DNA of 64,000 nt from Mytilus trossulus (lineage: Eukaryota; Mollusca; Bivalvia; Mytilida; Mytilidae): NCBI RefSeq assembly GCF_036588685.1, contig NC_086375.1, forward strand, positions 46,942,955 through 47,006,954, read 5' to 3'. Numbering within the stretch: the stretch's first letter is position 1; every line of letters begins with the position of its first letter. This document shows, in pieces, positions 1 to 10,842 of this stretch. A program made the translations under genes and the position numbers. The notes beneath the pieces were generated by a model. It was given only the letters and a program-made list of their open reading frames with translations. It did no database searches and had not been told where the DNA came from.

Positions 1-54
1 TCTGTTTTTCTTAAACTGTAAGTAATAGGTCACTCTATATGTGTTGTATGGAAG

Positions 55-255
55 CATTGTTAGCTGTACATGTCTGCCTGGCATGGTTCATCTGACCTTG
101 ACCTCATTTTCATGGATCATTGGTCTTTGTTTAGCTATCTTGGTTAATGTTTAGTTTATGTGACAGTTGTAATAAAGCTTTATTCTTAGGACTATCAACA
201 TAATATCAATGATTAGTAAAGAAGGAGAGACATTTCAGTGTTTGTACTCTTGTTA
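55..255 (-). repeat. Dispersed repeat, family T
   Basis: Contains the reverse complement of the core ACCATGAAAATGAGGTCAAG and ends at the boundary TACTCTTGTT, the reverse complement of the CAAGAGT start seen at 3008 and 6770. No coding potential. Confidence 0.75.
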
Positions 256-414
256 ACATTGATCTTATCTTCTGCTGTCCATAATTGTAATTGATTCAAT
301 TACAGTTTATATGGAAATTTAGGAAGATAACTAAAATTTTAAAAATCAATTTTAACAATTCCATCATTGATATTTTTAGAACAGATTGATATTTTTAGAA
401 CAGATATTAGATTC

Positions 415-705
415 CTATAGGTCAGGAGCCTTTAATTCTATGGTTGTCGTTTGTTTGTGTGTTACATATTTGTTTTTCTATGATTGTTTGTACATAAATA
501 AAATAAGGCTGTTAGTTTTCTTGTTTGAATTGATTTACATTGTCATTTAGGGGCCTTTAATATAGCTGACTATGCAGTATGGGCTTTGCTCATTGTCAAA
601 GGCTGTACGGTGACCTGTAGTTATTTTAAGTATTTGTGTAATTTTGGTCTCTTGTGGAGAGTTGTCTCAATGGCAATCATACCACATCATCTTTTTTTTT
701 ATATT
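415..705 (+). repeat. Dispersed repeat, family R1
   Basis: Begins near GGTCAGGAGCC and ends near GTCTCAATGGCAATCATACC with a T-rich tail. The same order of blocks recurs at 27925-28195 and 36910-37202, and in shorter form at many other places. Probably a SINE or the tail of a retroelement; the class is not determined. Confidence 0.75.
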
Positions 706-999
706 TTCCATCTGTAAGAGAACATAACTCTAGATCATTTGAAGTGATCAAAATTCAAACTTGATCTGTGTTTTATATTCATAACCATTGTGTATAAGTT
801 TAATAACATTTAGTTGAGGCCAACTAAAGTTAGAGAACGGAAACTACAACTTCAGGTTTTTTTTTTCATTTGTAAAGGGCCATAACTCAACAACAGTAAA
901 TGTGACGCCACCACAATTCAAATAAGATCTGTGTTAGTGATAATAAGCAGTTTGTATATACAGACAGACAAGGGTAAAACTTAATTGCACCCTCAGCTA

Positions 1000-1760
1000 G
1001 AGTGGGGCATAAAAATCCCAAAACTGAAAAAATTAACTTGGACCACTGAACCATGAAAATAAGGTCAAGGTCAGATGACACCTGCTACACCTTACAATCC
1101 TTCCATACACCAAATATAATAGACCTATTGCCTATAGTATCTGAGATTTGGATTTGACCACCAAAACTTAACCTTGTTCACTGATCCATGAAGTGAGGTC
1201 GAGGTCAAGTTAAAACTGTCTCACTGGTATGAGGATCCTGCAAGGTATGCACACACCAAATATAGATATCATATTACTCATAATAAGAGAAATTAACATT
1301 ACAAAACATCTTAACTTTTTTTTCAAGTTGTCTCTGAACCATGAAAATGGGGTCAAGGACAATGGGCATGTGACAGATAAAAACTTCAAAATATATATAC
1401 TAACTATAAAGCATCCAGGTCTTCCACCTTCTAAAATATAAAGCTTTTGAGAAGTTAGCTAATGTCGGCACCGCTGGATCACTATTCCTATGTTCAGCTT
1501 TCTGCTATAAAGCTGCAGGCTTGACAATAACCATTACAAAAAGTCATAACATTTTTTTAAGTAGTCACTGAACCATGCAAATGAGTTCAAGGACAATGGC
1601 CATGTGACAGATGAAAACTTCCTTACATAAAGCATCTATATACAAAGTATGAAGCATCCATGTCTTCCACCTTCTAAAATAAGTTAGCTAATGTTACCGC
1701 TGCCGGATCACTATCCCTAATGTTCAGCTTTCTTCTACAAAAGTTGCAGGCTTGAGTAAA
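1000..1760 (+). repeat. Family T repeat, internally repeated
   Basis: Several copies of a unit of roughly 150-190 bp, each with a variant of ACCATGAAAATGAGGTCAAG and of CCATACACCAAATATA. The short open frames here are repeat sequence and I do not call them genes. Confidence 0.7.
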
Positions 1761-2840
1761 AAATCTATTGAACAGTTCGTACAAGTTTGGACATTATTCT
1801 AGCTTGATAATGGTTGAATTTGGATTGTGAATTTTTTTTTGACAAAATATAGGTTTCTGAAACAGGATAAACATGGTAAAACAACATAAAATTTTATTTA
1901 CCTAGAATGGTCTGATATAAAAAATCTTACAATGATGGTTACATTCAGCATGTAAAAACTAGTTTCAATTGATTAATTTTCTACCCTTCAAACCTTGATA
2001 TGGACTAATTTAAAAACAGGTACAAAAATAAAAAATCTAAATGCACAATAAGATTCAGTATATCATACAGTTGCAAAATAATTCAATTTTTGGTGATATT
2101 GAACAATGTTTAATTCTGAACCCATTTGACCAAAATGTAGACCAACTTAAATACTGTGAAATTGAAGATTTCTTATTTTTGCACAATACTCTGCACTTGA
2201 AACTTTTCCAATATTTGAAAATTCAAAAAAGAAAAAAAAGTATGACTCCTTAAAAAAATCCCCCAAACTTTTTGAACCCCCTATTTTCTTGAAGTGTTTA
2301 CCCCAAAACTCAATCCCAGCCTTCCTTTGAGCAATATTGAACAATTTCAGAGAGATTCATACACTTACACCCAAGTTAATGTCGGGAAACAACAAACTAC
2401 TTGTTTTTGGAGTATTCTTACAACTTGCTAGTAATTAACTTTTTGTCATTTCTACATATAAGGAAGTTCATGAATGCAAAATTTCCTTTTTGGGGTTACT
2501 TAAGAAGTGTCTTTTTTTATATTTAAATTTTGGCCATGGCCTATCTGCCCATTTTAGACTTATGATTTTTTGTTTTCCCTTTGATATCCTTACTTAGTAC
2601 AGATAGAAAGGACAAGGTTAACTTATGGCACAAAATGGCCTAAAACATCAACTTTATCATAAAACACCAAAAATGTTTCAATTTGGTTCATAAATGGGTA
2701 TATTTCAAAAGTCTATATGCTAAATATATCAGTTCTTTTCATAAAAGTACATAATATTCTCCAAAGTAACCCCGTGTTGGACATATTGTCAAAATATGAT
2801 GATTTTATGCATTTTTTCAGATCTAAAAGCTTAAGAAACA
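1761..2840. other. Gene-free AT-rich stretch
   Basis: No coding signature on either strand. The frames at 2041-2253 and 2147-2344 overlap on opposite strands, are low in complexity and lack splice or family support. Confidence 0.5.
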
Positions 2841-2947
2841 CCTTGGCCGCCACCTACGATCCAAAATGTGTTGTAACCAAAATATTCCAATTTTGATATA
2901 GATTTTATCAATATAAAAACTTTTTGGATCGTAGATGGTGGCCAAGG
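2841..2947. repeat. Short hairpin inverted repeat
   Basis: Arms of about 26 bp at 2841-2866 and 2922-2947 (CCTTGGCCGCCACCTACGAT against its near reverse complement) separated by about 55 bp of AT-rich loop. This could be a small MITE or a foldback element; no target duplication is evident. Confidence 0.6.
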
Positions 2948-3004
2948 TTAATTATACCAAAAAAAATCCAAATTATGGAAAAAGTACCAAAATTGACCTT
3001 TAAT

Positions 3005-3310
3005 AACAAGAGTTCACACACTGAAATGTCTCACCTTCTTTACTAATCATTGATATTATGTTGATAAGCCTAAGCATAAAAAATTATTACAACTGTCACA
3101 TAAACTTAACATTAACCAAGATAGCTAAATAATGAACCATGAAAATGAGGTCAAGGTCAGATGAACCATCCAAGGCAGATATGTTCAGCTAACAATGCTT
3201 CCATACAACAAATATAGTTGACCTATTACATATAGTTTAAGAAAAATAGACCAAAACACAAAAACTTAAAACTGTGCAATGAACCGTGAAATTGAGGTCA
3301 TGGTCAAATA
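3005..3310 (+). repeat. Family T repeat
   Basis: Starts with CAAGAGTTCACACACTGAAA and carries ATGAAAATGAGGTCAAGGTC. It is the same element as 6765-7345 and, inverted, 55-255. Confidence 0.75.
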
Positions 3311-4218
3311 ATTTGTTTGTCACATATACAAATTATATACTCGGAGAAATATTAATAGGAATACTATTGTTCATTTCTAATGATACACTCCCAATGGCAT
3401 TATGGTATGTACTTGAAATTATGGCTCCGGTTGAAGTATCTGAAAGACAAGATTATGTAAAATTATTATTTTTTAGCATAAAAATGTTTTGAGGAAGGGA
3501 AGACAAATTGTTGTTATTGTTTAACACCATTATATTCAAAATAGATTAATTAGAGTTCATACCCCGACAAATAAAAAAAGACTGCAATACATTTAGGTAT
3601 AAAGTGCAAGTGATGAAGTGAACATATTTATCTGTAGTAAAGATAGTTTTCCCTCGATTTAATTTTAGTTGAAACTGTTCCCTTGGCTGCTATGGGAAGG
3701 CAATCTGGTTTATTTTCTCATTAGACTACAGTGGATTCACTTATTTTTGTGGGTACCAATTATTGTAATTTGAGAAAAAAAAACATTTTTTATGGATATT
3801 TGATTTCACAGTTTTCAAAAAGTCTGAAGGCCGTACGGTGACCTATAGTTGTCTCATTGGCAATCATACCACATCTTATTTTTTATATACAGCCCTACAG
3901 AAAATTTGAAATTGTTTAAATTAATGGCTCACCTGTTATAAAATTACCATCCCACAAATAATAATGATGCCTTTGTAATGAAATACATGAATTTACATGG
4001 CAAGGACAATTATTTTTTCTAAAGAAAAGCAGTAAACTGTATAACAAATCGGATTTTTTAAAAAGAATTTGTATACTCTACCATCCAACAAGGTGCTAAG
4101 GGATAAAAATTCTTTTTCAAATTATGTCAATGAAAAGCTCTCTTATTGAGAGAAAATAAGGTTTCAATATTGTGCTATAATATTGTTTTTCCCCTGGCAA
4201 TTAAACTGATTATCTTAC
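3311..4218. other. Gene-free stretch with an R1 fragment
   Basis: Includes an R1 fragment at about 3826-3885 (GTCTCATTGGCAATCATACC). Around 3735-3775 is a segment with GTGGGTACCAATTATTGTAA, resembling the element at 60305-60492. Nothing else recognised. Confidence 0.5.
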
Positions 4219-4545
4219 CAGATATTTTTCCAACTGCCTTGGTAACTGTCCCAATTATTATATCTCTATCCTCAACACTTACACGAAGTTCAAAATACAT
4301 TTCTTTGTATATCACATGAATTCTAATTGGCTGATATAAAATATTTCTTTCTACATGTAGTGTGTTACTGACTACATAGCTTAAGTTTCTGTCTTTGAAT
4401 ACCAGGAATTCTTTGTGCTCCAGTTACGTTAGATGGTTGTTTTCTTTGTAAGACTGTACAATAACTGAAGCCATAGTTATCACATGTTAAGAGTCCATTG
4501 TATTTGTACCATCTGCACAAGATACTTTAAATTCATTTGTTCACC
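4219..4545 (-). pseudogene. Decayed coding exon with two in-frame stops
   Basis: Read on the minus strand from an acceptor-like TTTTCTAG just above 4545, a single frame carries protein-like sequence for about 100 codons, broken by two TAA codons (each one substitution from CAA). The last 63 codons are uninterrupted, contain ELRVSVEDRDIIIGTVTKAV, and end at a donor-like TCTG|GTAAG at 4219/4218. The mix of charged and aliphatic residues looks like a real beta-rich protein, but I do not recognise the family. It lies about 570 bp downstream of the decayed reading frame at 5111-6170 on the same strand and may be its last exon or a separate relic. The stops argue for a pseudogene; sequencing error or misassembly is the alternative. 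Confidence 0.5.
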
Positions 4546-5110
4546 TAGAAAATAAAAATAATTTACTGTCATTTTAATACAAACAAGTAGAATCGATTGC
4601 TTACTAAACTATTATTCACTAGTACCCACCATTTTTAATATTCTTTAAACAGGAAGCTAAAGAGCAATGGGTATGAAATTGCATCACAAGTTATAGCATG
4701 CTACATGAATGTTCATAATAGGTCTGATTACAAATTATTCCCAACTAAGAGTCTGGAAACGGTCATATTTGCCAGTCTTGTTCAGACCTACTGTAAGCCT
4801 AGATTAAAACAGTACACATCCCTCTTTTAGAGATGATGGGGGTGGGGTGGGGTGTATAATAAATCCCCTGAAGAATTCAAAGCTGAAGCTATATTCTGAT
4901 TAAGAAAAGGATAAAAAAGGATTAAGATATTATAAGGATCAGACTGCACAGAAGTCCATAATACTAATACTATGTCAGAACATTTCTAAAGAGATTTTCA
5001 GAGATTTTATATTATATAAGTAAATTATTGCATAATTAAAAAAAAACTATTCAGTCAGTATTGTAACCTCTGTTTAACAAAATAAAACCACCACATCATG
5101 GTTTTATAAC

Positions 5111-6170
5111 TTACATTGAAACATCCTTTGAGTTTTTGAGATCTTTTTGCAAACTGGAGATAATATTTCTTTGCTGTGAAATTTTACCAATGAGCTCCTC
5201 TCTTGACATGAAGCAATGCTTATAGTTGAGCGATAAGTAATTTGGAGTTTCACCATCACTTAGCTTTTTTTTTCTTTTCAAGTCTTCCTTTTCGTGCCCA
5301 AAGAATGCGTCAAAGTCGAGAACATGACGAGCATCGGATATATCTGTTTCCTTGCACTAGCAACAAACAACTGACACTGCGAACTGTTGAAGAGTACATG
5401 TAAGTAAGAGTTCCTTTTATAGCACCAAAATCATGTTCTTTAAAACCTTGACAACTCTCAACATCTGCTTCTTCCTCTATGGTGCTCCCCATGGGAGTAA
5501 TACTTGTATCTAGTTACTCTTGCTCATAGTTCCCACAACAAACAGTATAAGTCTTTAACTTTGACAATAGTCTCTCTATGCTAGTTATATCGTCATAAAC
5601 ACTCGGTAATCCTAACCATAGATCATGTTCACTGCTTAATTCAATGTTGTGAACATATACCTTAGCTGTAAAATCTCTGCTGATCATTATAGTAGACTTT
5701 ACCCATACATTTTAAGTTGATGGATAAAGTTCGATAATTTGTAAATTATCCCCTGCAGAATTACATATATATGGTGAAGTTACAATAGTACAAACTGTCT
5801 TTTTTAATGTGTCATAAGGGTCTTCTGGTATGTATTCAATTGAAGTTGTTACATACTCTTCTTGGTATCCAAGTTCAATATATTCATGAATAAATTCTTC
5901 TGTTTCTTCATCCAAATAAAGATCGGCAACTATCTGGTTGTCTGCCAAATATGAATGATCCAAGGCGACTGAATGCACATGATCAAATGCGACTGAATTG
6001 ACATTGTTGCATATATTTATAAGTTCTCCTATTTCAGACTGCAAAAGATCTTTATCATGTGTATGGTCTGTCTGAATTATTTCAGTTTCAACTTTGTCTT
6101 TTCGTAATTTTCCAGTTCCACGTCTTTTCCTGTGATACGGCACATTCTGCCTTTTCTTCCTCTTAGGCAT
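5111..6170 (-). pseudogene. Decayed reading frame with basic N-terminus and Cys-rich/coiled-coil C-terminus
   Basis: The start ATG is at 6170, just after an acceptor-like TTTTGTAG, so a non-coding first exon is likely. One frame runs about 300 codons but is broken by TAA at 5712-5714, TAA at 5514-5516 and TGA at 5310-5312. It then needs a frameshift in a nine-base A run (5265-5273) to continue for about 50 codons to a TAA at 5111-5113. The first 152 codons are open: a very basic start (MPKRKKRQ, RKRR), likely nuclear, then an acidic stretch. Further on is a cysteine cluster (CLLLV, then RCSSC) followed by a probable coiled coil (EELIGKISQQRNIISSLQKD). This order resembles a multicopy invertebrate family of uncertain, possibly transposon-linked, origin that I cannot name. 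The 152-residue N-terminal frame could still be expressed, but the decay downstream favours a pseudogene. Confidence 0.55.
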
Positions 6171-6764
6171 TCTACAAAACACTGAAGAAAAAAAAAAAAT
6201 CCATGACATATTAAAAATAATTACTGATCATTAAATTGCATTACAATGTATTATATAATATTAAAAATTATGATGTATTCACTGAAAACATTTGATTAGA
6301 ACAAACAATTAGTAAGCACTCATATTCATAAACCTAAAATAGTATTCACTGTACAACAAATTATATTTCAACTACATATAGTTCAGTGTGTCTTAACCTT
6401 CCACTTGCCGAGGCTACTTTAAAATGTAATTAGCAAGTACTTATACTTGGGAATTCAAGCTCAACTTATATTGTAGTCATCTGCTTTTGAAGTGTCAATA
6501 CCACATGAATATTAAGTCTGCAGATGTTGTTTCTATGTGCAGTTTTCATAAACAATGAAATCCTAGTGCCTAATCTGTATATCATATTGACCATTGACAC
6601 TTCATAGGGAGCTGTATGCTAAAACCTTTTATGAAACCCTGACTGCAGAGATATTTGTTTCTTGGCATGTCAGAAATTAATGTGGGTATAAATCATTTTT
6701 TTTCTAATATAGGATCGGATTTCTCTATATTTTTCTATAAATGAACTTTATCATATACCTAAAT
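6171..6764. other. Gene-free stretch
   Basis: AT-rich, without a coding signal. It would contain the upstream region or first exon of the decayed minus-strand frame at 5111-6170; no promoter element is clear. Confidence 0.4.
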
Positions 6765-7345
6765 GAACAAGAGTGCACACGCTGAATTGTCTAGCCTTCT
6801 TTACTAATCATTGATATTATGGTGATAGTCCTAAATATAAAGCATTATAAAAACTGTCACATAAACTAAACATTTACCAAGAAAACAAAACATTGATCAA
6901 TAGAACCATGAAAATGAGGTCAAGGTCAGATGAACCATGCCAGGCAGACATTAACAGCTAACAATTCCTCCATACAACAAATATAGCTGACCAATTGCTT
7001 ATGAATTAAGAAAAAAACAGACCAACACACAAATACTTCACACTTAATTAGCAAAAAACCATGGTCAAGGTCAAATAAAACCTGCATAACAGACAAATAC
7101 AATGTAGATCATAAAATATTTCCATACACCAAATATAGTTGACCTCATGCATAAAGAATTAGATAACATAGACCAAAACTCAAAAACTTAAAACCACTGA
7201 ACAATGAAAATGATGTCAAGGTCAGATGACACCTGTCAGCTAGACATGTACACCTTACAATCATTTCAAACACCAAATATAGTAGACCTATTGAATATAG
7301 TATGAGAAAAACAGACCAAAACACAAAAACTTAACTATAACCACT
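6765..7345 (+). repeat. Family T repeat array, left part
   Basis: Starts with CAAGAGTGCACACGCTGAAT and contains three units carrying ATGAAAATGAGGTCAAGGTC or variants. It stops at TAACCACT (7338-7345), where the LINE begins, and resumes at 9254 with CCATGAAAATGAGGTCAAGG. Confidence 0.75.
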
Positions 7346-7375
7346 ATATGTTTATCAGTCTTCAAAATTAATGAA

Positions 7376-8164
7376 TTGAACTCTCAACATTCCTATCCAT
7401 TTGTGAGATATTCCTTACGAACACAATGTTCAACACTTATGATCAGCTATGTCCTCAAACAAAACTCCAATTTAAACCATGGTATTGAAATGTTACCTAA
7501 ATCACCGTCTTCTGCGTGGACAAACTTTACACTTATATGTATCCTACTTGCGGGAGATGTCCAATTGAACCCAGGCCCATCCATATATCCATGTGGATAC
7601 TGTGAAGTGCCAGTTACTTGGGAACACAAACATGCAATATGTTGTGATGAGTGTAGCATTTGGTACCACTCAGACTGTCTGGAACTTAGTGCCTCTAAAC
7701 TACGTAACATACAAAATATTAATGTGTCTTGGATATGCTGTAAATGTAGTACCCAAAATGTGGGGAGCTTCACATACCATTCTTATGAACTAGAAACATC
7801 AAATCAATTTAGCATACTCAGCTCAGTATCATCATTACTGTCCACAGACTCTATGACAACAATACCATCAATTGACTCTTCATTCAGTCCATCAGTATTT
7901 AGTAGTCCAAAACCAAGAATACTTAGTAGCACAACTGAAGAATCACCATCAAGAGCCTCAAAATCAAAATCAATCAGTGGCCTAGAACATAAACAACAAA
8001 ACCTCAGAATCCTTATGATAAACTGTCAAAGCATCAGAAATAAACGAACAGAACTAAATGAAAGCGTCGAATACATAAAACCTGATGTCATCATAGGGTG
8101 CGAATCTTGGTTAGCAAACGAACACCGAACTGCAGAAATCTTTCCAAACTACTACACAAATTAA
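7376..8164 (+). pseudogene. LINE 5' frame: 2A-like peptide, PHD-like finger, truncated endonuclease
   Basis: A 262-codon open frame. Residues 55-68 form a 2A-like ribosome-skipping motif ending GDVQLNPGP. Residues 73-124 form a PHD-like zinc finger with ligands C73, C76, C90, C93, H98, C101, C121 and C124. A serine-rich linker follows to about residue 205. From about 208 comes the N-terminal strand of an exonuclease-endonuclease-phosphatase domain (MINCQSIRNK, then PDVIIGCESWL, where the E matches the metal-binding glutamate of the family). The frame stops about 15 residues later at the internal deletion. In intact relatives this region is joined to a full endonuclease and reverse transcriptase in one polyprotein. 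The first ATG is taken as the start; the true start is uncertain. Confidence 0.85.
7553..7579 (+). other. 2A-like ribosome-skipping motif
   Basis: Encodes GDVQLNPGP, preceded by the hydrophobic stretch ICILLA. It matches the 2A signature D-V/I-x-x-N-P-G-P, in which the ribosome skips the last Gly-Pro bond. Such motifs are known at the N-terminus of CR1/L2-type elements of marine invertebrates, where they can also act as signal sequences. Glutamine stands where glutamate is most common, a frequent variant in those elements. Confidence 0.85.
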
Positions 8165-9168
8165 AGAACTATGGAATTGATGGTAATACAAATGCATGGA
8201 TTGAATCATTCCTAATGCAACGCCAACAGCGAGTTATCGTCGAAGGAGAATTTTCTTCATCTTGTTCCGTCGACTCAGGGGTGCCCCAAGGAACTGTCCT
8301 CGGTCCCCTTCTTTTTCTATGTCATATTAATGACTTGCCGCTATGTGTAAAATCACAAGTACGTCTGTTTGCCGACGACTGCCTCCTGTATAATACTATC
8401 GAGACACCACAGGACCAACTCCAAATACAGAAAGATCTAGATTCACTTGACAACTGGGCAAAGGAATGGGGTATGCGTTTTAATGCCAGTAAATGCTATG
8501 TCATGTCAATTCACCGTAGCAGGTCCCCGCTCACATACAGTTATACACTAAGTAACCACATATTAGAGCAGGTCAATGAAAATCCATACTTAGGTGTAAT
8601 TATTAGCGATAATTTGAAATGGTCATCACAGATAAACAAATTCTGCAACAAAGCCAATTCTACACTTGGATTCATCAGACGGAACCTTAAACACTGCAAC
8701 AAACATTTTGAGGAAACTGCCTACATCTCGCTAGTTCGATCAGTCTTAGATTACTCAGGCACTGTATGGGACCCATACCTACAAAAAGACATAAATCGCA
8801 TAGAGAACATACAAAGAAGAGCAGCTAGATTTGTTTTCAAAGACTATAGACGTACCAGTAGTGTCACTTCCATGATGAAAGACCTTGGTTGGAAACCTCT
8901 TGTGGAACGAAGACGAGAACAACGACTGGTACTACTGTATAAAATAGTGAACGACCTGGTAGCCATCCCCACTGAACATCACATAGAATTTAATACTAGA
9001 CCATCCAGAACTTCTAACGTCAAACAAATAAAACTTTTATCAGCAAATACTGACATTTACAAACATTCTTTTTTTCCACAAACTATCATTGATTGGAACT
9101 TACTACCAAATGCTGCCGTGAACTGTAAAACTGTGGAAAGTTTTAAGGCAGTTATATCGCGCGACTAG
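8145..9168 (+). pseudogene. LINE reverse transcriptase, C-terminal part
   Basis: An open frame running from the deletion junction to a stop at 9166-9168, one frame off the upstream part. It begins in the middle of the reverse-transcriptase palm (LLHKLKNYGI), then SGVPQGTVLGPLLF (motif 4/B), the catalytic FADD at 8368-8379 (the YxDD box) and the connection/thumb (YLGVIISDNLKW, RAARFVFKDYRR). The N-terminal RT motifs are missing, so the copy is inactive. An ATG at 8098 opens this frame further upstream, but codons before about 8145 read the endonuclease region out of frame and are not genuine. Confidence 0.88.
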
Positions 9169-9253
9169 ACATCAGTGGCGCACACACATTCCCTGGATAA
9201 GTTTTACTCAGTATTTTGAGTTCATTTCCAGTACTATACAGATACAGATACAG

Positions 9254-9790
9254 ACCATGAAAATGAGGTCAAGGTCAGATGACACCTGACAGTTGGACAT
9301 GTACACCTTACAGTCCTTCCATACACCGAATATACTAGACCTATTGCTTATAGTATCTGAGATATGGACTTGACCACCAAATCTTAACCTTGTTCACTGA
9401 TCCATGAAATGAGGTCAAGGTCAAGTGAAAACTGTCTGACGGGCATGAGGACCTTGCAAGGTACCCAAATACCAAATATAGTTATCCAATCACTCATAAT
9501 AAGAGAGAATTTAACATTACAAAAATTCACCCCTTTTTTTCAAGTAGTCATTAAACCATTAAAATGAGGTCAAGGTCATTGGACATGTGACAGACGGAAA
9601 GCTCGTAACATGAGGCATCTATATACAAAGTATGAAGCATCCAGGTCTTACTTTCTTAAATATAAAGCTTTGAAGGAGTTAGCTAACGCCTCCCCTGTAG
9701 CTTTTGCTCCCACCGCCAGATCACTATCGATATGTCAAGCTTTCTGCAACAAAAGTTGCAAGCTCAACAAAAATGACAGCTATGTGATGG
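9254..9790 (+). repeat. Family T repeat array, right part
   Basis: Continuation of the array interrupted by the LINE, with units containing CCATGAAAATGAGGTCAAGG and CCATACACCGAATATA. The small frame at 9610-9798 is repeat sequence. Confidence 0.75.
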
Positions 9791-10094
9791 TTGGGTGACT
9801 TTATTTGTGATTTTATTTGCGAGTCATACTGTTTTGATTCAAAAAAAAATAAATTCTTGTTAATAATTGCTGAATTTATATATATTTTTTTTTGGTTATA
9901 GTAAATGTTTTGTTCAGATAAAACATAAGTATATATATAACTAAATGTTAGTTGTTTAGCAGGGTAAAATTGTTTGTGCGAACCTTAATATTTACATGTA
10001 CAAGGGAGACAATCCAGTGTTAACAGCAACACCTACAGAATACAGAACAGAACCAAAATCAGAAACATTACGCTAAATGCAAGCAGGTGCAGAT

Positions 10095-10240
10095 CCAGCC
10101 ATTTAAAAAAGGGGGGGGGTTTCCCATCCCAGAGTAAAAGGGGGGGGTTCCAACTATATGCTCCCATTCAAATGCATTGATCGGCCAAAAAAAAGGGGGG
10201 TTCCAACCCCTGGAACCCCCCTAGATCCGCCACTGGCAAG
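10095..10240 (+). repeat. G-run dispersed repeat, copy 1
   Basis: Blocks of 6-9 G separated by short text, including CATTCAAATGCATTGATCGG. The same element occurs inverted at 21938-22060 and 32958-33022. Confidence 0.7.
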
Positions 10241-10395
10241 GTTGTCTTCATGGACAGCCGAGTTGACATATTTTTCAGTAGGATTTGGGTCCAATTGGGG
10301 TAGTCCTATTTGTTTCGAAGTTGAGTTGTGTTAAATTTCTATCCAAAGGCAAAGACACAAAGCCCATGAGCCTTTAGCTGTTTAGCACTGTCCAT

Positions 10396-10482
10396 ATAAT
10401 TATGACGTCTTGGAAGGCTATTTTAAATTTTTGCTTTCATGTGAAAAAAAAATATAAAAGCCTTTCAAGATGTCATAATTAT
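10396..10482. repeat. Hairpin inverted repeat upstream of GON7
   Basis: Arms of 24 bp at 10396-10419 and 10459-10482 (ATAATTATGACGTCTTGGAA against its reverse complement with two mismatches). The left arm holds TGACGTCT, a CRE-like half site. It could be a small MITE. Confidence 0.6.
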
Positions 10483-10753
10483 TTTGACTATTAGGGTATG
10501 TTGGGTCTATGTTAGCACTATGATTCATGAATCAAACTCAGTTTACTTTAAAAAGCTTGATAGGTTTTATGTTACACATAAATCATACAGTATTTGTTCT
10601 TAAAGAGAATACTAGTATGCCATACCATTCATTATCTCTCGTTTTTCTAAATATTCTCAATTCATCAATCAGATGAAATCATTCTGTATTCTGTGAAGTC
10701 GAATTTTTAACTGGGCGCAGCCATTTTTAAGAAAGATTGTATCGAGCTGTTTG

Positions 10754-10779
10754 ATTGGTCATCTGTCAGCTTATCCAAT
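10754..10779 (+). promoter_or_regulatory. Pair of CCAAT boxes before GON7
   Basis: ATTGG (inverted CCAAT) at 10754-10758 and CCAAT at 10775-10779, about 65-90 bp before the start codon. Such pairs are typical NF-Y sites in TATA-less housekeeping promoters; I see no TATA box. This is a motif reading only. Confidence 0.4.
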
Positions 10780-10842
10780 GGTAAATGGTTTTACAGACTG
10801 CAACATAAATAATAAACAAATGCACATGGTCACAGTTTCGGA

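Larger units (their letters stand above)
7346..9253 (+). mobile_element. CR1-like non-LTR retrotransposon, internally deleted
   Basis: The element lies inside a family T array: the array breaks at 7345 and resumes at 9254, which fixes the insertion ends within a few bases. It carries an N-terminal frame with a 2A-like motif, a PHD-like zinc finger and the start of an apurinic-type endonuclease, followed directly by the C-terminal half of a reverse transcriptase. Most of the endonuclease and the first half of the reverse transcriptase are missing. The 3' end is a short tandem ATACAG repeat (about 9236-9252), as is usual for CR1/L2-group elements. It cannot move on its own. The clade (CR1, L2 or Crack) is inferred from layout, not from alignment. 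Confidence 0.88.

Noticed and set aside
887-1441. Short frames at 887-1081 and 1229-1441
   Set aside because: They fall in family T interspersed repeats.
8098-8145. ATG-initiated start for the reverse-transcriptase frame at 8098
   Set aside because: The codons from 8098 to about 8145 read the endonuclease segment in the wrong frame; real RT similarity begins at the deletion junction.
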